The position numbers were made by a program, and so were the translations under genes. A DNA stretch of 64,000 nt from Halorhabdus utahensis DSM 12940 (GTDB lineage: Archaea > Halobacteriota > Halobacteria > Halobacteriales > Haloarculaceae). The notes under the pieces were generated by a model. That model saw only the letters and a program-made list of their open reading frames with translations. It searched no databases and was not told the origin of the DNA. Of the stretch, positions 1 through 8,961 are shown piece after piece. The DNA lies in the NCBI RefSeq assembly GCF_000023945.1, contig NC_013158.1:2170001-2234000 (forward strand). Direction: 5' to 3'. How positions within the stretch are numbered: position 1 is the first letter of the stretch; every line of letters begins with the position of its first letter.

Positions 1-83
1 CCGCGAACGGCGCTGGATCCGGAGACCGGGACGGTGCCGAAGACGAGCAACCGGCCGATCAGTCCAGCCTGGGTGATTTCTGA
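1..83 (+). CDS. hel308: C-terminal end of Hel308-type DNA helicase (5' truncated)
   Basis: Only the last 26 codons lie in the window (frame beginning at base 3). The visible tail is acidic and ends QSSLGDF, which resembles the PCNA-interacting (PIP-like) motif at the C-terminus of haloarchaeal Hel308 repair helicases. The stop codon TGA shares its last A with the ATG of the next gene (TGATG), so the two genes are translationally coupled. In haloarchaea hel308 commonly precedes cgi121, and that neighbourhood carries most of the weight here. The identity is inferred from the tail motif and context, because no helicase motif is visible. Confidence 0.65.
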   Translation, partial: ANGAGSGDRDGAEDEQPADQSSLGDF

Positions 84-619
84 TGGAGGTCCTCGAGGGC
101 GAACTCCGGATCGACGACCTGGACGGCGTGCTGGAGCGACTCGACGCCATCGGGGACGAACACGGTGTGGCGGTTCAGGCGTTCGACGCGCGGTACGTCG
201 CCGGTCGCGAACATCTCCGGCGGGCCTGTGCACTGGCTGATCGCGCACACGTGCGAGATGAGATGATCGCCCGTGATCCCGGCGTCGAGATCCTGCTGTA
301 TGCGGCGGGTCGCCGCCAGATTCAGGACGCCCTGGAGATGGGCGTTTCACCGGGCCAAACCCCCGCAGTCATCGTCTGTCATGCGGTGGGCGACCGACCG
401 GGTGAGGCCGGGGCCGAGAGGGCGACCGAACGCGAACGCGCGGCCTGTGAGGTCATCGAGACGATGGCGTGTCTCGATCTGACGGCGACGCGCGAGGCCG
501 CCGATCCCCAACTGATCGCCGAGTTCTTCGACATCACGGACGCTGAGCGGGCCGCGACCGACGCGACGCTTTCCGAGCTCGTGTGTGAACGCGTCGCGAT
601 GCTTGTCGTCGAGAAGTAG
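83..619 (+). CDS. cgi121: KEOPS complex subunit Cgi121
   Basis: This 178-residue protein matches the archaeal Cgi121 family in length and in overall pattern: an N-terminal stretch with ALADRAHVRDEMIARDPGVEIL, then a central segment around LLYAAGRRQIQDALEMGVSPG, then DFFDIT-like ITDAER near the end. Cgi121 binds the Bud32 kinase and the tRNA acceptor end in the KEOPS complex, which makes N6-threonylcarbamoyladenosine (t6A) on ANN-decoding tRNAs in the cytoplasm. The start is the ATG overlapping the upstream stop codon, so it is probably co-translated with the helicase gene. There is no sign of truncation. The family call rests on recognised sequence pattern plus the conserved hel308-cgi121 order. 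Confidence 0.9.
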   Translation: MEVLEGELRIDDLDGVLERLDAIGDEHGVAVQAFDARYVAGREHLRRACALADRAHVRDEMIARDPGVEILLYAAGRRQIQDALEMGVSPGQTPAVIVCHAVGDRPGEAGAERATERERAACEVIETMACLDLTATREAADPQLIAEFFDITDAERAATDATLSELVCERVAMLVVEK

Positions 620-790
620 GGCAAGAGAGTCCGTTCGCCAGGGCTCGTCGTCGATCAGGGCGACCGCTTCGCCGACATCGACTGGACCGCTCCTCTCGAC
701 TATTGGCTCTCGTTCTTCCCCGAGCACGCCGTTCGTATCGGGCAGGTCAACGACGACAAGTCGGTGATTTTCACTGATCGTTCCGGGACT
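620..790 (+). pseudogene. Possible coding remnant downstream of cgi121
   Basis: Directly after the cgi121 stop, the same frame stays open and reads for about 50 codons with strong G/C bias in third positions. It includes an ordered, aromatic-rich stretch (DIDWTAPLDYWLSFFPEHAV). There is no start codon of its own, and the frame becomes arginine-rich noise once it runs over the 3' end of the opposing STT3-like gene. It may be the remnant of a gene cut by the insertion of the surface island, or simply a long open frame in GC-rich DNA. I do not recognise the family. Confidence 0.22.
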
Positions 791-3716
791 GTACTGCCTG
801 GGCCGAAAGTTCCGTGTCGTTCAACGCACGCTCATAGAGCCGGATCTCGTCGATCGTCCCGTCGAACGTATGCGTCGGGTCACCACCTCCGCCGAACGTC
901 AGTTGCCCACCCCAGGAGGGAGGCCCGACATCGACGGTGTCGGTCGCAACGGCCGCCCCGTCGACATACAGCGTTCGCTGGCTGCCGTCGTAGGTCGCGG
1001 CCACGTGCGTCCAGTTGCCGACCGGGACGGACCCACCACCCAGTGCCTTCGCGTCAGTTCCCGGCAGCCGGAAGGTAAGGCGTCCACTCTCCTCGACGTT
1101 GAGCACCAGTCCGCGTCCACTCCGCGCCAGGATGCGATAATCGTTCGCCTCGGTCGTGTCCAGCGCCTGGGGCTTGAGCCACATGCTTACCGTGAACTCC
1201 GGGGGCGACTCGACGGCCGCCCGGACCTGGCTGTCGTTCTCGCGGGTGAATTCGAGGGCAGTGCCGTTGACGCCGTTTTCGGCTACCGTCGCGTTCGATA
1301 TGTCCCCCTGAATGCCGCCGACCCGGTCGTAGGCGACGGTTCCGTCGGTCGCATCGAAGGGCCAGTGGGCAAGCCCGTCTCTGGCGTGGCGTACCACTCT
1401 GGTCCCGTTCTCGACGGCGGAGGCAGCAACGTCGACCTGGTCGCCGGCGATCGAATACGATCCAGGGTACGGGACGGTCACCGCATACGTTCCGTAGGGG
1501 TTGGGTGCTGCGTTCCGCTCGTAGGTATGGGATTTCCCCGAAACGGTCGGACTCGTCTCGGCCGTGACGGTGTCACTGGTCCGGTCGATCCCGACGATCG
1601 TCGCTCCTTCGACCAGCTGAAACACCCGTTTCGGACCGCTCGTATGGACCAGACGATACTGGGCGAAACCCGGCGTGGAGTCCCCGGTTTCCAGCTGTCT
1701 TTCGACGGTCGGGCCGCTCGACCCATTCATCGGCCTGCTGTAGACGACGAACCCGTACCGGTCCCGCAGTCGCTCGTACCACGCGTCCGGAGTAGTCGAC
1801 CCGAGGAACGACTCGAAATACTGTTGTTCGAACCAGTAGGAGTCCGCGTGGCCGTTCACGAAGTAATTGTAGATGCGCGTCGAACTCCACCCGGTGAAGA
1901 CGCCGTTTTCGGGATACTCCAGGTTCCGTTCGTCGCTGTAGCCGTCGATCCACTGTGCCGTCTCGTAGGTATCCTCGGAAACGACGAGTTGACTTTGCTT
2001 GATGGGGAGCTGGACCATCCCGAGACTACCCACCAGCAGAAACAGCAGGAACAGCGACACCAGCTGCCCGCCCTCGGGTCGTTCGAAACGGGCGATCGGC
2101 GTTTTCTCGGTGAAGCTGGTGACTGGCCTGGCAAGGTCGACCCATGCGGCAGCTTTGACGAACCCGATGCCGCCAAAGATTGCCGTGAATATGGTCAGCG
2201 GCCCCCCGAACCGAACTTTCACGCCAGCCCAGAACAGGAAGTACACCGCATAGACCACGGGTGCCGTCCAGCGTGGGTCGTTGTTCTCGAAGACGTGCCA
2301 CGCGCCGAGGACGATGAACGGCAACGCGAGAAACAGCACGAATCCGAAGAACAGGATCGGCTGGACGACCAGTCCGGATTCGGCACTGAACAGACCGGCT
2401 GACTCCGCGATCTGTTTCCCCCTGAACAACCCAACTGCTCGTTCGACGACGGCGTCCATTCCGGGTCCAACGAGGGCGAACCCGACCGTCCCAACTACCG
2501 AGAAGACGACACTACTTGCCACCGTCACTGTCGCTGACAACGATAGTGACCGACAGGCCTCGAAGTACCCGACTGCTCCCGCCCCGAGGACGAACACGGC
2601 TAGCGGCACGATCACCCGCGAGACCGGCAACCACCCGAACGCGAGATGCATTGTGCCGACGATCGTGCTGGCGACGCCGATTCCGCCGAGGTACGGCAGT
2701 GCCGCAACTGCCGGAGAACGCGACTGCCGGAACGCAACTGCCCCCCGAACGAACATCAGCAGACCGAAGGGGACCAACACCATCGGGGAACCGACCCAGC
2801 TCATCGTCTGGACCGCAAGCGTGCCCCCGAGTGCTGCTATGGCTACCCACAAGCGTCGCGACCGGAGTCGGTTCCGGATCGGGCCAGTGGCCATCCCGTC
2901 GGCCGAGCGTTCCCACCAGACGACGAGCAGCACTGTCAGCGCGATCCAGACGTAATCGAAGGCGTGATGATCGCCGAACCCGAGTGCCATCCGGTATCCG
3001 TTGATGGGCGTCACCGCGAGCATGAGCACACTCGCAAGCGCGATCCGAATGTCGTCCGTCAGGAGCTTCGTCGTCGCGTAGACGAACAGCCCAGTCACGA
3101 CGGCAGCGACGACCGGATAGATCGCGAGCGTAACGCGAGCCGCCGCCGGGGTCCCACCGAACAGCTCTGACACCCACCAGAGCGTCACGAGCATCATCGT
3201 ATCACCCGTGAGGCGGACGCCCTCCGGAATCGAGCCGAGCGCACCTGGATCGAATGCCGGGAACGCCTGGAGCTGTTCGACCCAGTACAGTCGCTTGTAC
3301 GGGTCGTTCCCCAGCAGCGTGATCACCTCCCGGAAAACTCCCTGGTAGACGAAGACCACACGGAATGCGACGAGTAGCGAGAGGGCGCCGAGCAAGGCCA
3401 GCACCGTTTCCCGCGGGACATCGAGTGTAACATTGACGTCCGGGATCCTGGACGACTGTTCGGACTCGGCCGCGGAATCGACGTCGTGGTCGAGTGCGGC
3501 CCGCACCGCGTCAGGGTTGGCGAGGCGATAGCCCCCGTCGTCGTGTTCGACCGCGATCCCCCGGGACACGCATTCACCGAACGCGCCTGAATCGAGCGGG
3601 ATGTCGTCGAACTCCCACGGGCCGCGGGCGTCGATTGTGAGGAGTGCCTCGAGTTCGGCTTCCAGCTCTGGATTGGCTTCGAGGAACGACTCGACCTCGT
3701 CGCGGCCCGTTTCCAT
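771..3716 (-). CDS. AglB/STT3-like glycosyltransferase fused to a C-terminal LamG domain
   Basis: The protein has 981 residues from the chosen ATG (METGRDEVE). Residues 1-80 form a small soluble domain. About a dozen hydrophobic segments follow from residue 95 to about 580. Oligosaccharyltransferase signatures are visible: GNDPYKRLYWVEQL (first catalytic loop; the usual DPYY is DPYK) and GFGDHHAFDYVW (the DHH loop). Where the family has WWDYG, this protein reads TGWSSTRIYNYF, so the sequon-binding motif is lost or remodelled. Residues 780-970 form a LamG/concanavalin-like jelly roll (VSMWLKP, GNWTHVAATYDG, YVDG, FDGTIDEIRLYERAL). Classical AglB transfers lipid-linked glycan to Asn on surface proteins, so this is a divergent paralogue whose activity is uncertain. 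ATGs at 3731 and 3743 are alternative starts. It flanks the surface-protein island. Confidence 0.8.
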   Translation of the reverse strand: METGRDEVESFLEANPELEAELEALLTIDARGPWEFDDIPLDSGAFGECVSRGIAVEHDDGGYRLANPDAVRAALDHDVDSAAESEQSSRIPDVNVTLDVPRETVLALLGALSLLVAFRVVFVYQGVFREVITLLGNDPYKRLYWVEQLQAFPAFDPGALGSIPEGVRLTGDTMMLVTLWWVSELFGGTPAAARVTLAIYPVVAAVVTGLFVYATTKLLTDDIRIALASVLMLAVTPINGYRMALGFGDHHAFDYVWIALTVLLVVWWERSADGMATGPIRNRLRSRRLWVAIAALGGTLAVQTMSWVGSPMVLVPFGLLMFVRGAVAFRQSRSPAVAALPYLGGIGVASTIVGTMHLAFGWLPVSRVIVPLAVFVLGAGAVGYFEACRSLSLSATVTVASSVVFSVVGTVGFALVGPGMDAVVERAVGLFRGKQIAESAGLFSAESGLVVQPILFFGFVLFLALPFIVLGAWHVFENNDPRWTAPVVYAVYFLFWAGVKVRFGGPLTIFTAIFGGIGFVKAAAWVDLARPVTSFTEKTPIARFERPEGGQLVSLFLLFLLVGSLGMVQLPIKQSQLVVSEDTYETAQWIDGYSDERNLEYPENGVFTGWSSTRIYNYFVNGHADSYWFEQQYFESFLGSTTPDAWYERLRDRYGFVVYSRPMNGSSGPTVERQLETGDSTPGFAQYRLVHTSGPKRVFQLVEGATIVGIDRTSDTVTAETSPTVSGKSHTYERNAAPNPYGTYAVTVPYPGSYSIAGDQVDVAASAVENGTRVVRHARDGLAHWPFDATDGTVAYDRVGGIQGDISNATVAENGVNGTALEFTRENDSQVRAAVESPPEFTVSMWLKPQALDTTEANDYRILARSGRGLVLNVEESGRLTFRLPGTDAKALGGGSVPVGNWTHVAATYDGSQRTLYVDGAAVATDTVDVGPPSWGGQLTFGGGGDPTHTFDGTIDEIRLYERALNDTELSAQAVQSRNDQ

Positions 3717-3893
3717 GTGGGCTCCCAGCATTGGGACTCTCATTAACGTTCTGTCCCACCGCCGAGAGTGTCCAGTTACTGTTCGTTGACAGTCCACCGC
3801 TAGACATGTAGTTTAATCACCGCCATCGCCAAGAAACGCGTTACTGCGACCACACAGTTTTGCTCAAACGAATTTTCGTTATCGTTATGTGAA

Positions 3894-3906
3894 CCGAATA
3901 TATTTA
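3894..3906 (+). promoter_or_regulatory. BRE/TATA-type promoter of the 3945 gene
   Basis: CCGAATATATTTA fits a purine-rich TFB-recognition element followed by an archaeal TATA box. Its centre lies about 42 bp before the ATG at 3945, which would give a short leader of roughly 15 nt. Confidence 0.5.
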
Positions 3907-3944
3907 GTAGGTGCCGTGATGTCTGGTTACCAGATAGCTTACCC

Positions 3945-6281
3945 ATGGGTGGGAAATTATCAAACGGTGACGTTTCGGACGCACAGCAACCAGCCGACTC
4001 GGGCGCGTACGTTGTCGAAGACGAAGACGGAAATCGGCGCGTCGTTCAGGATCCAACGGCCGAATCGACCGGGAGTGACCGCGAGGCGACAACTGCCGAC
4101 TTCCAGACTGCGGCCACCGGGAGCGTTGCGGTGCTCGTCTCTGGACCGAGACAGCACAGCGCTGGACCACTTCCCTCGAGTGTGAACGCGACGATATGGG
4201 CCGGCGCGTACGACGATAGTAGCGAAGTTCCGGTCGGAATTGCCGACGAGCAACTGGACATTACCGTCACGCGTCCCGACGGGACGACGGAGTCTTTCAT
4301 CGCGCAGACCGACAAACACGGGAGTGCATCGGTCGACTACGATCTTTCGGCGTCTAATCGCGGAGACGGAAGCTACGACGTGACAGTTACCGACAGCAAC
4401 GAGACAAGTACGTCGATAACGGTCGAGGTAGGAACGATTGAGGTTATGGCCACGACAGATGGGGTGAGTAATGGCGTTTTCGTCGGTAAAGAGACGACCT
4501 TCGCGTTTCTGGTACATGAGGCTGCTACGGGCGTTCAGGACGTCGAACTCACGCTCCGCGTGACACGCAACGGTAATGCGGTGAAAGAATCGACAGTCCT
4601 GACCGACGCGGATGGATTCGCACAGATCTCATTTACGCCCGATGAAAAGGGGATGTATCAGATTAAAGCGATTCGAAACGGGTTCACAGTCGAATCTACA
4701 ACCGTTAATGTGGTTGAGTATATTGGGGGAGGGTATTTCGATCTCAGACAAGCGCTCGTCGGCTCTACCTCCACATATGGTGGATACGTGTATACTTCGA
4801 ATGGACACGTGTCAAATTTTGACATTGTAATGTCAATATATGCTGGCGACGTGGCCGAAGAGAATCTCCTCACCGAGCAGACAGTCACGACGAACAACGG
4901 CGGGTTTTTTACAGTAGATTACGATGTGCCTTCCGATATCGGTGCCCACAATCTCGAAGCGAGAGCGGAAACAGACGATGGCGAACCAATTTCGCTTGAG
5001 TTCGATTATATCAGATTGAACGAATCGTCTGAGGGCGGCGGTGGTGACCCGGATCCGGTTCAACTATCTGGCAGTAAGGCGGACTGGGGAGACAAAGTTC
5101 CGGGCGAAACAGTTACAATTGATATTGAAGCTATAGACGATGGAACAGCAATCTCGGAAGAACCAATCGACGTATTTCTCAGATACGACTATCAGGGACC
5201 TCCTGCCTTTTCGACGACTGTCACGACGGGCAATGACGGGACTACCTCTGTGAATATTCCTCTTCCTGAGAACGCCCCTGATGCGTCCCAATTGCAAGGC
5301 AGCGTCGGCATGACATATAATGGGACGACATATACCGACTCTATTTGGGCGAATATTCAACGATACGACATTAGTTTCAATTACCCAGATGTAGTCCCGG
5401 GAACGACAGAACCCTATAGGATTAATGTCACTAACAACGCGACCGGAGATGCGGTCGAAGGAATCGAGTACTACTTCGATGCGGTTTATCAAAGTGGACA
5501 ATGCGGATCCTTCGAGACGGGGAAATTAGTATCTGGGAGCGATGGAACTGACGAAATGTCCGTGCAAGTGCCCGAAGACGTGGAATTTTGGTCTGGCGTC
5601 ACTGATATAACTCAGTATGATAGCGGGACTGGGGGGCCAATTACATTTTCGGAAGGGCCAGGGACAGTATCCACAGATGACACTATCGTGGCCGGGCGAA
5701 CGGCTGAATTCACCTTCAGTGTTCCCGAGGATGTGTCACTGTCGGGGATCGCCTTCTCGGAGGGGCCATACCAGACAACAAAGACATTCGGAACGCTGAT
5801 CGATGGTTCGGGCACCTTCTCTTTGACAATCCCGTCGGAGTTCCCTGAAGGCGAGACTTTCGAACTTCGGGTTTGGGCTGTCGATGAACAAGGAAATATC
5901 TACGAAGATGAAAATTGGTTCGAGATCGACGATGGGGGCTCTCTCCCGATCGCTCTCGAAGCCAGCGCCGAGAAGAACGTTCCCGTCGGCGGGCAGGCCC
6001 AACTCTCCCTCTCGGCACAGAAAGTCGATCTTCTCTCGATTGAGAAGCTCTGGTCCGATTGGAATCTCGTAAACTCCGCCACCGGTGGGACCGTCGCTGA
6101 TGATATCACCAACGCTGGGAGGGTAGATATCGACTACAGTTCCGTCCAGAACTCGGCGTCGCCCTCGTTGACGCTCTCGCTTCCCGAGCGATACGTGGGT
6201 GGGAAATACAGCCTGCTCGTCTCGGGAACGGACCCGGACGGGAAAACTGTCGACACGACGGCCACGCTCACGATCGAGTGA
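3945..6281 (+). CDS. Signal-less multi-Ig surface protein with shared C-terminal domain
   Basis: This 778-residue protein is almost entirely beta-rich and has no transmembrane segment and no N-terminal signal peptide (MGGKLSNGDVSDAQQPADSG). Ig-like modules recur, each with a VxxGxxTxFxV opening and a D(A)DGFAQISF-type strand, for example around residues 95-170, 170-260 and 265-350. A glycine-rich linker (EGGGGDPDP) precedes a second set of modules. Residues 666-778 are the same terminal domain found in three other proteins of this window (PVGGQA, KLWSDW, LPERYVGGKY). No catalytic motif is seen. I infer an adhesin or structural role outside the cell, delivered by a non-Sec/Tat route. No upstream in-frame ATG or GTG adds a signal sequence. 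Confidence 0.75.
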   Translation: MGGKLSNGDVSDAQQPADSGAYVVEDEDGNRRVVQDPTAESTGSDREATTADFQTAATGSVAVLVSGPRQHSAGPLPSSVNATIWAGAYDDSSEVPVGIADEQLDITVTRPDGTTESFIAQTDKHGSASVDYDLSASNRGDGSYDVTVTDSNETSTSITVEVGTIEVMATTDGVSNGVFVGKETTFAFLVHEAATGVQDVELTLRVTRNGNAVKESTVLTDADGFAQISFTPDEKGMYQIKAIRNGFTVESTTVNVVEYIGGGYFDLRQALVGSTSTYGGYVYTSNGHVSNFDIVMSIYAGDVAEENLLTEQTVTTNNGGFFTVDYDVPSDIGAHNLEARAETDDGEPISLEFDYIRLNESSEGGGGDPDPVQLSGSKADWGDKVPGETVTIDIEAIDDGTAISEEPIDVFLRYDYQGPPAFSTTVTTGNDGTTSVNIPLPENAPDASQLQGSVGMTYNGTTYTDSIWANIQRYDISFNYPDVVPGTTEPYRINVTNNATGDAVEGIEYYFDAVYQSGQCGSFETGKLVSGSDGTDEMSVQVPEDVEFWSGVTDITQYDSGTGGPITFSEGPGTVSTDDTIVAGRTAEFTFSVPEDVSLSGIAFSEGPYQTTKTFGTLIDGSGTFSLTIPSEFPEGETFELRVWAVDEQGNIYEDENWFEIDDGGSLPIALEASAEKNVPVGGQAQLSLSAQKVDLLSIEKLWSDWNLVNSATGGTVADDITNAGRVDIDYSSVQNSASPSLTLSLPERYVGGKYSLLVSGTDPDGKTVDTTATLTIE

Positions 6282-6635
6282 CGGTCCGCTCGACGCGATC
6301 GAGGTCGTGACGATCCGCCACACTCATTCGTGCACACGGAATAACCACTCTCGAAGCCGCTTCGCGTCGTTCTCGGTGTTTTCGTGCGCTCCGCCACTCG
6401 GAACGCCACAGCAGGTTCTCGTTCGATATCCACCACCAATACAACTGATCGATCATTTCTCCGCTCAGTATTGTCAATAAAGATTACTGATTGGCCATAC
6501 GTCCTGTCCTATATATACTATCAATACAACTGGTCAATCATGTTGGATCAAAAGAATTATACGGTTGCCTTACCCACCCCTACATGACTTGCCATCCCCG
6601 ACTATTGAATCGATCACGACGGAGGACAAACACCT
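6282..6635. other. Intergenic region with a 20-nt direct repeat
   Basis: I see no convincing gene in this 354-bp gap. It holds two near-identical 20-mers (CAATACAACTGATCGATCAT at 6437-6456 and CAATACAACTGGTCAATCAT at 6522-6541), which differ at two positions and start 85 bp apart. A TATATATA stretch lies at 6511-6518 just before the second copy, so the repeat may be a regulator site for the downstream glycosyltransferase gene. Confidence 0.45.
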
Positions 6636-7658
6636 ATGATCTCCCCAACACAAGTGTTGTTCCTCGGTGCGGCACTGTCGGTACTGTTGTGGGGGTTGGA
6701 GCGCTATCGGACGCGGTTCGTCAAGACTGACCTGTTCATCGCTGTCGTCGTCTCGTCCGGTCTGGCAGCCTTCGTGGTCGCGCCGGGCATCTTCTACACT
6801 GTCGGGGGGCTGTTGAACATCCAGAAGCGATTCGTCGTCGCCTCGTTGATTGCCAACGTCGTCTTCATCGTCCTGTTCATGTACGTCATCAATCGGATCC
6901 GGGATCTGCGAGGGGATCTGACCAGGCTCAATCGACAACTCTCGGTCGCACAGGCCCCTCAGGCCGACGGCGGTGTCGAACAGATCTCCGTCGTCATCCC
7001 CGCGTACAACGAGGCCGACACCATCGGCTCCGTCGTTCGGTCACTTCCCGAGCAGACTCACGGGTACGACGTCGAGCCAATCGTGGTCTGTGATGGCTCC
7101 GCGGACGACACCGCCCACCAGGCCCGGACCAACGGGGCGATGGTGGTCAAACACCACGTCAACCAGGGCCAGGGCGGCGCGCTCAAGACCGGGTTCGAAG
7201 TCGCGATCGAGAACGACGCCGCCATCGTCGTCACGATGGACGCCGACGGCCAGCATCCCGCCGAGGAACTCGAAACCCTGATCGAACCCATCGTCCAGGA
7301 TCGCGCGGATTACGTCATGGGATCGCGATACCTCGGCGTCGACCAGTCCGGCAACGGCACCGTTCGTGAGGCCGGCATTCAGTTCTTCACCCGCGCTATC
7401 AACGTCCTGACGAAGTCCTCGATCACCGACTGTACCAACGGCTACCGCGCCATCCGCGGGACGATGCTCGAGGATCTGACGCTGACTGAAGAACGCTTCA
7501 GCGCCCCCGAACTCATCATCGAAGCCCGCAAACAGGGCCTCCGGATCGAGGAAATCCCCGTTACGATCGAGGAACGTGACGCCGGCGAGAGCAAGAAACC
7601 ACAGCTCGGGTACGCGTTTGGCCTCTCGCGAACGATTTTCATGACGTGGATACGGTGA
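6636..7658 (+). CDS. Dolichyl-phosphate sugar synthase-like GT2 with N-terminal membrane domain
   Basis: The 340-residue protein starts with a DUF2304-like region of three hydrophobic helices (about 5-20, 32-55 and 66-88). A GT2 domain follows: ISVVIPAYNEADTIGSVV at 117-134, VCDGSADDTA, GGALKTGFEVA, and the metal-binding MDADGQHP (DAD at 202-204). The tail is IEEIPVTIEERDAGESKKP. This matches dolichyl-phosphate mannose/glucose synthases (DPM1, AglD/AglJ type), which load a sugar from a nucleotide donor onto a polyprenol phosphate at the inner membrane face. It probably feeds the nearby STT3-like enzyme or polysaccharide assembly. The exact sugar cannot be read from the sequence. Confidence 0.85.
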   Translation: MISPTQVLFLGAALSVLLWGLERYRTRFVKTDLFIAVVVSSGLAAFVVAPGIFYTVGGLLNIQKRFVVASLIANVVFIVLFMYVINRIRDLRGDLTRLNRQLSVAQAPQADGGVEQISVVIPAYNEADTIGSVVRSLPEQTHGYDVEPIVVCDGSADDTAHQARTNGAMVVKHHVNQGQGGALKTGFEVAIENDAAIVVTMDADGQHPAEELETLIEPIVQDRADYVMGSRYLGVDQSGNGTVREAGIQFFTRAINVLTKSSITDCTNGYRAIRGTMLEDLTLTEERFSAPELIIEARKQGLRIEEIPVTIEERDAGESKKPQLGYAFGLSRTIFMTWIR

Positions 7659-7794
7659 GTGGATTCTGGAATGATTTCTAAGGCGTTGGCTGTCTTGTCT
7701 CTCTTATCCACACCGGTTCGTCAGCCCCAAGTGAAGGGCCCGAGGAGAGGGTGCTGGTGACACAACACTTGAACCGCGGGTCACTGAACGAACG

Positions 7795-8907
7795 ATGAAC
7801 GTACTGATCGTCAACAAACGAGCGCCGTTCGAGGGTCGCGGTGCCGAGCAGGTTATCTGGGAGATCGGCAAGCGGTTTGCCCAAGCAGGCCATCAGGTCC
7901 GTTTTTTCTGTCCCGATCCGACTTCGGACGCCGAACCGCCTGACTTCGACGGCATCGACTTCTCGTTCGTCGCGACCGCAGACGATCCGACACGTTCGAT
8001 GATCGAATTGTTCGCCCGTGGCCCACGTCACTACCCTGGCGTGTATCGATCTTTCGAACCTGACGTCGTCTATGACAACCCGTCGCCGTTTCCCTTTCAC
8101 CTTGCTCACTTCTATGGCTCAGTGCCTGTGATCAGCAAAGTCCATGCAGTGTATCGTCGTCTCGCGTTCGACTGCAAGGATCATCCGCTTGTCCAGGTTG
8201 GAACCGTCATCGGTGAGGAAACGTATCGGCTGTTCAGTGGCGAGACGTTCGTCACGAACTCAGCGTCGACCGCTGAGCGATTGGAACCGCTGCTTGATAC
8301 GGACAGTAACCGCTTGATCGAGAATCCGATCGGGATTGACGCGGACGAGTTTGAGTATCACGTGCCCGACGAACCCACGGAAGTTGTAACGGTCTCGAAG
8401 CTCTCACCACGCAAGCGGGTGGGTGATCTTCTCCGCGCATGGCGTCACGTCGAGCGGCAGACCGAGACGGTGTCGCTCACAGTAGCGGGTAGCGGGCCTC
8501 TGGAGGATGAACTTCACGAACTGGCAGGGGATCTGGGTCTGGATCGTGTTAACTTTCCGGGGTACGTGAGTGAATCTCACAAGAAGGGCCTCTTGCGAGA
8601 TGCCAGTATATACGTCACGCCGACGATTTACGAAGGATTCGGTATCTCGCCGCTGGAAGCGATGGCGAGCGGGTGCGCTGTCGTCTCCAGTGATACTTGG
8701 GGGGTGAAGGACTATATCGAGGATGGAGTGAACGGTCGTCTTGTTCCGACCAGATCACCGCACCAGGTGGCCACTGCAGTGACCGATCTACTGGAAAACG
8801 ACGAACGACGGTGTTCCGTCGCTGAACATGGAAGGGCGACTGCCAAGGTATATTCCATGGATAAGAGTCTGGATCGTGAGGTAACCGTCTTGGAGAATTC
8901 CGTTTGA
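7795..8907 (+). CDS. GT4-family glycosyltransferase
   Basis: This 370-residue GT-B protein shows the usual two halves. The N-terminal acceptor half begins MNVLIVNKRAPFEGRGAEQVIWEIGKRF (glycine loop then helix). The C-terminal nucleotide-sugar half contains VVTVSKLSPRKRVGDLLRAW, then the EX7E region YEGFGISPLEAMASGCAVV (Glu pair around residues 280-288), ending in GVNGRLVPTRSP. Such enzymes add one sugar from an NDP-sugar to a lipid-linked glycan on the cytoplasmic face. It is followed by a sulfatase-like gene on the same strand and lies inside the polysaccharide cluster. Donor and acceptor are unknown. Confidence 0.85.
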   Translation: MNVLIVNKRAPFEGRGAEQVIWEIGKRFAQAGHQVRFFCPDPTSDAEPPDFDGIDFSFVATADDPTRSMIELFARGPRHYPGVYRSFEPDVVYDNPSPFPFHLAHFYGSVPVISKVHAVYRRLAFDCKDHPLVQVGTVIGEETYRLFSGETFVTNSASTAERLEPLLDTDSNRLIENPIGIDADEFEYHVPDEPTEVVTVSKLSPRKRVGDLLRAWRHVERQTETVSLTVAGSGPLEDELHELAGDLGLDRVNFPGYVSESHKKGLLRDASIYVTPTIYEGFGISPLEAMASGCAVVSSDTWGVKDYIEDGVNGRLVPTRSPHQVATAVTDLLENDERRCSVAEHGRATAKVYSMDKSLDREVTVLENSV

Positions 8908-8961
8908 GAGACATTCATCAGTTTCATACGTCTCGTTGACTGTACTTCTATTCGATTAGAG

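Noticed and set aside
870-2402. 510-codon open frame opposite the STT3-like gene
   Set aside because: It is antisense to clear membrane and LamG motifs, and its translation is Arg/Gly-rich without family features; GC-rich third positions on the other strand explain it.
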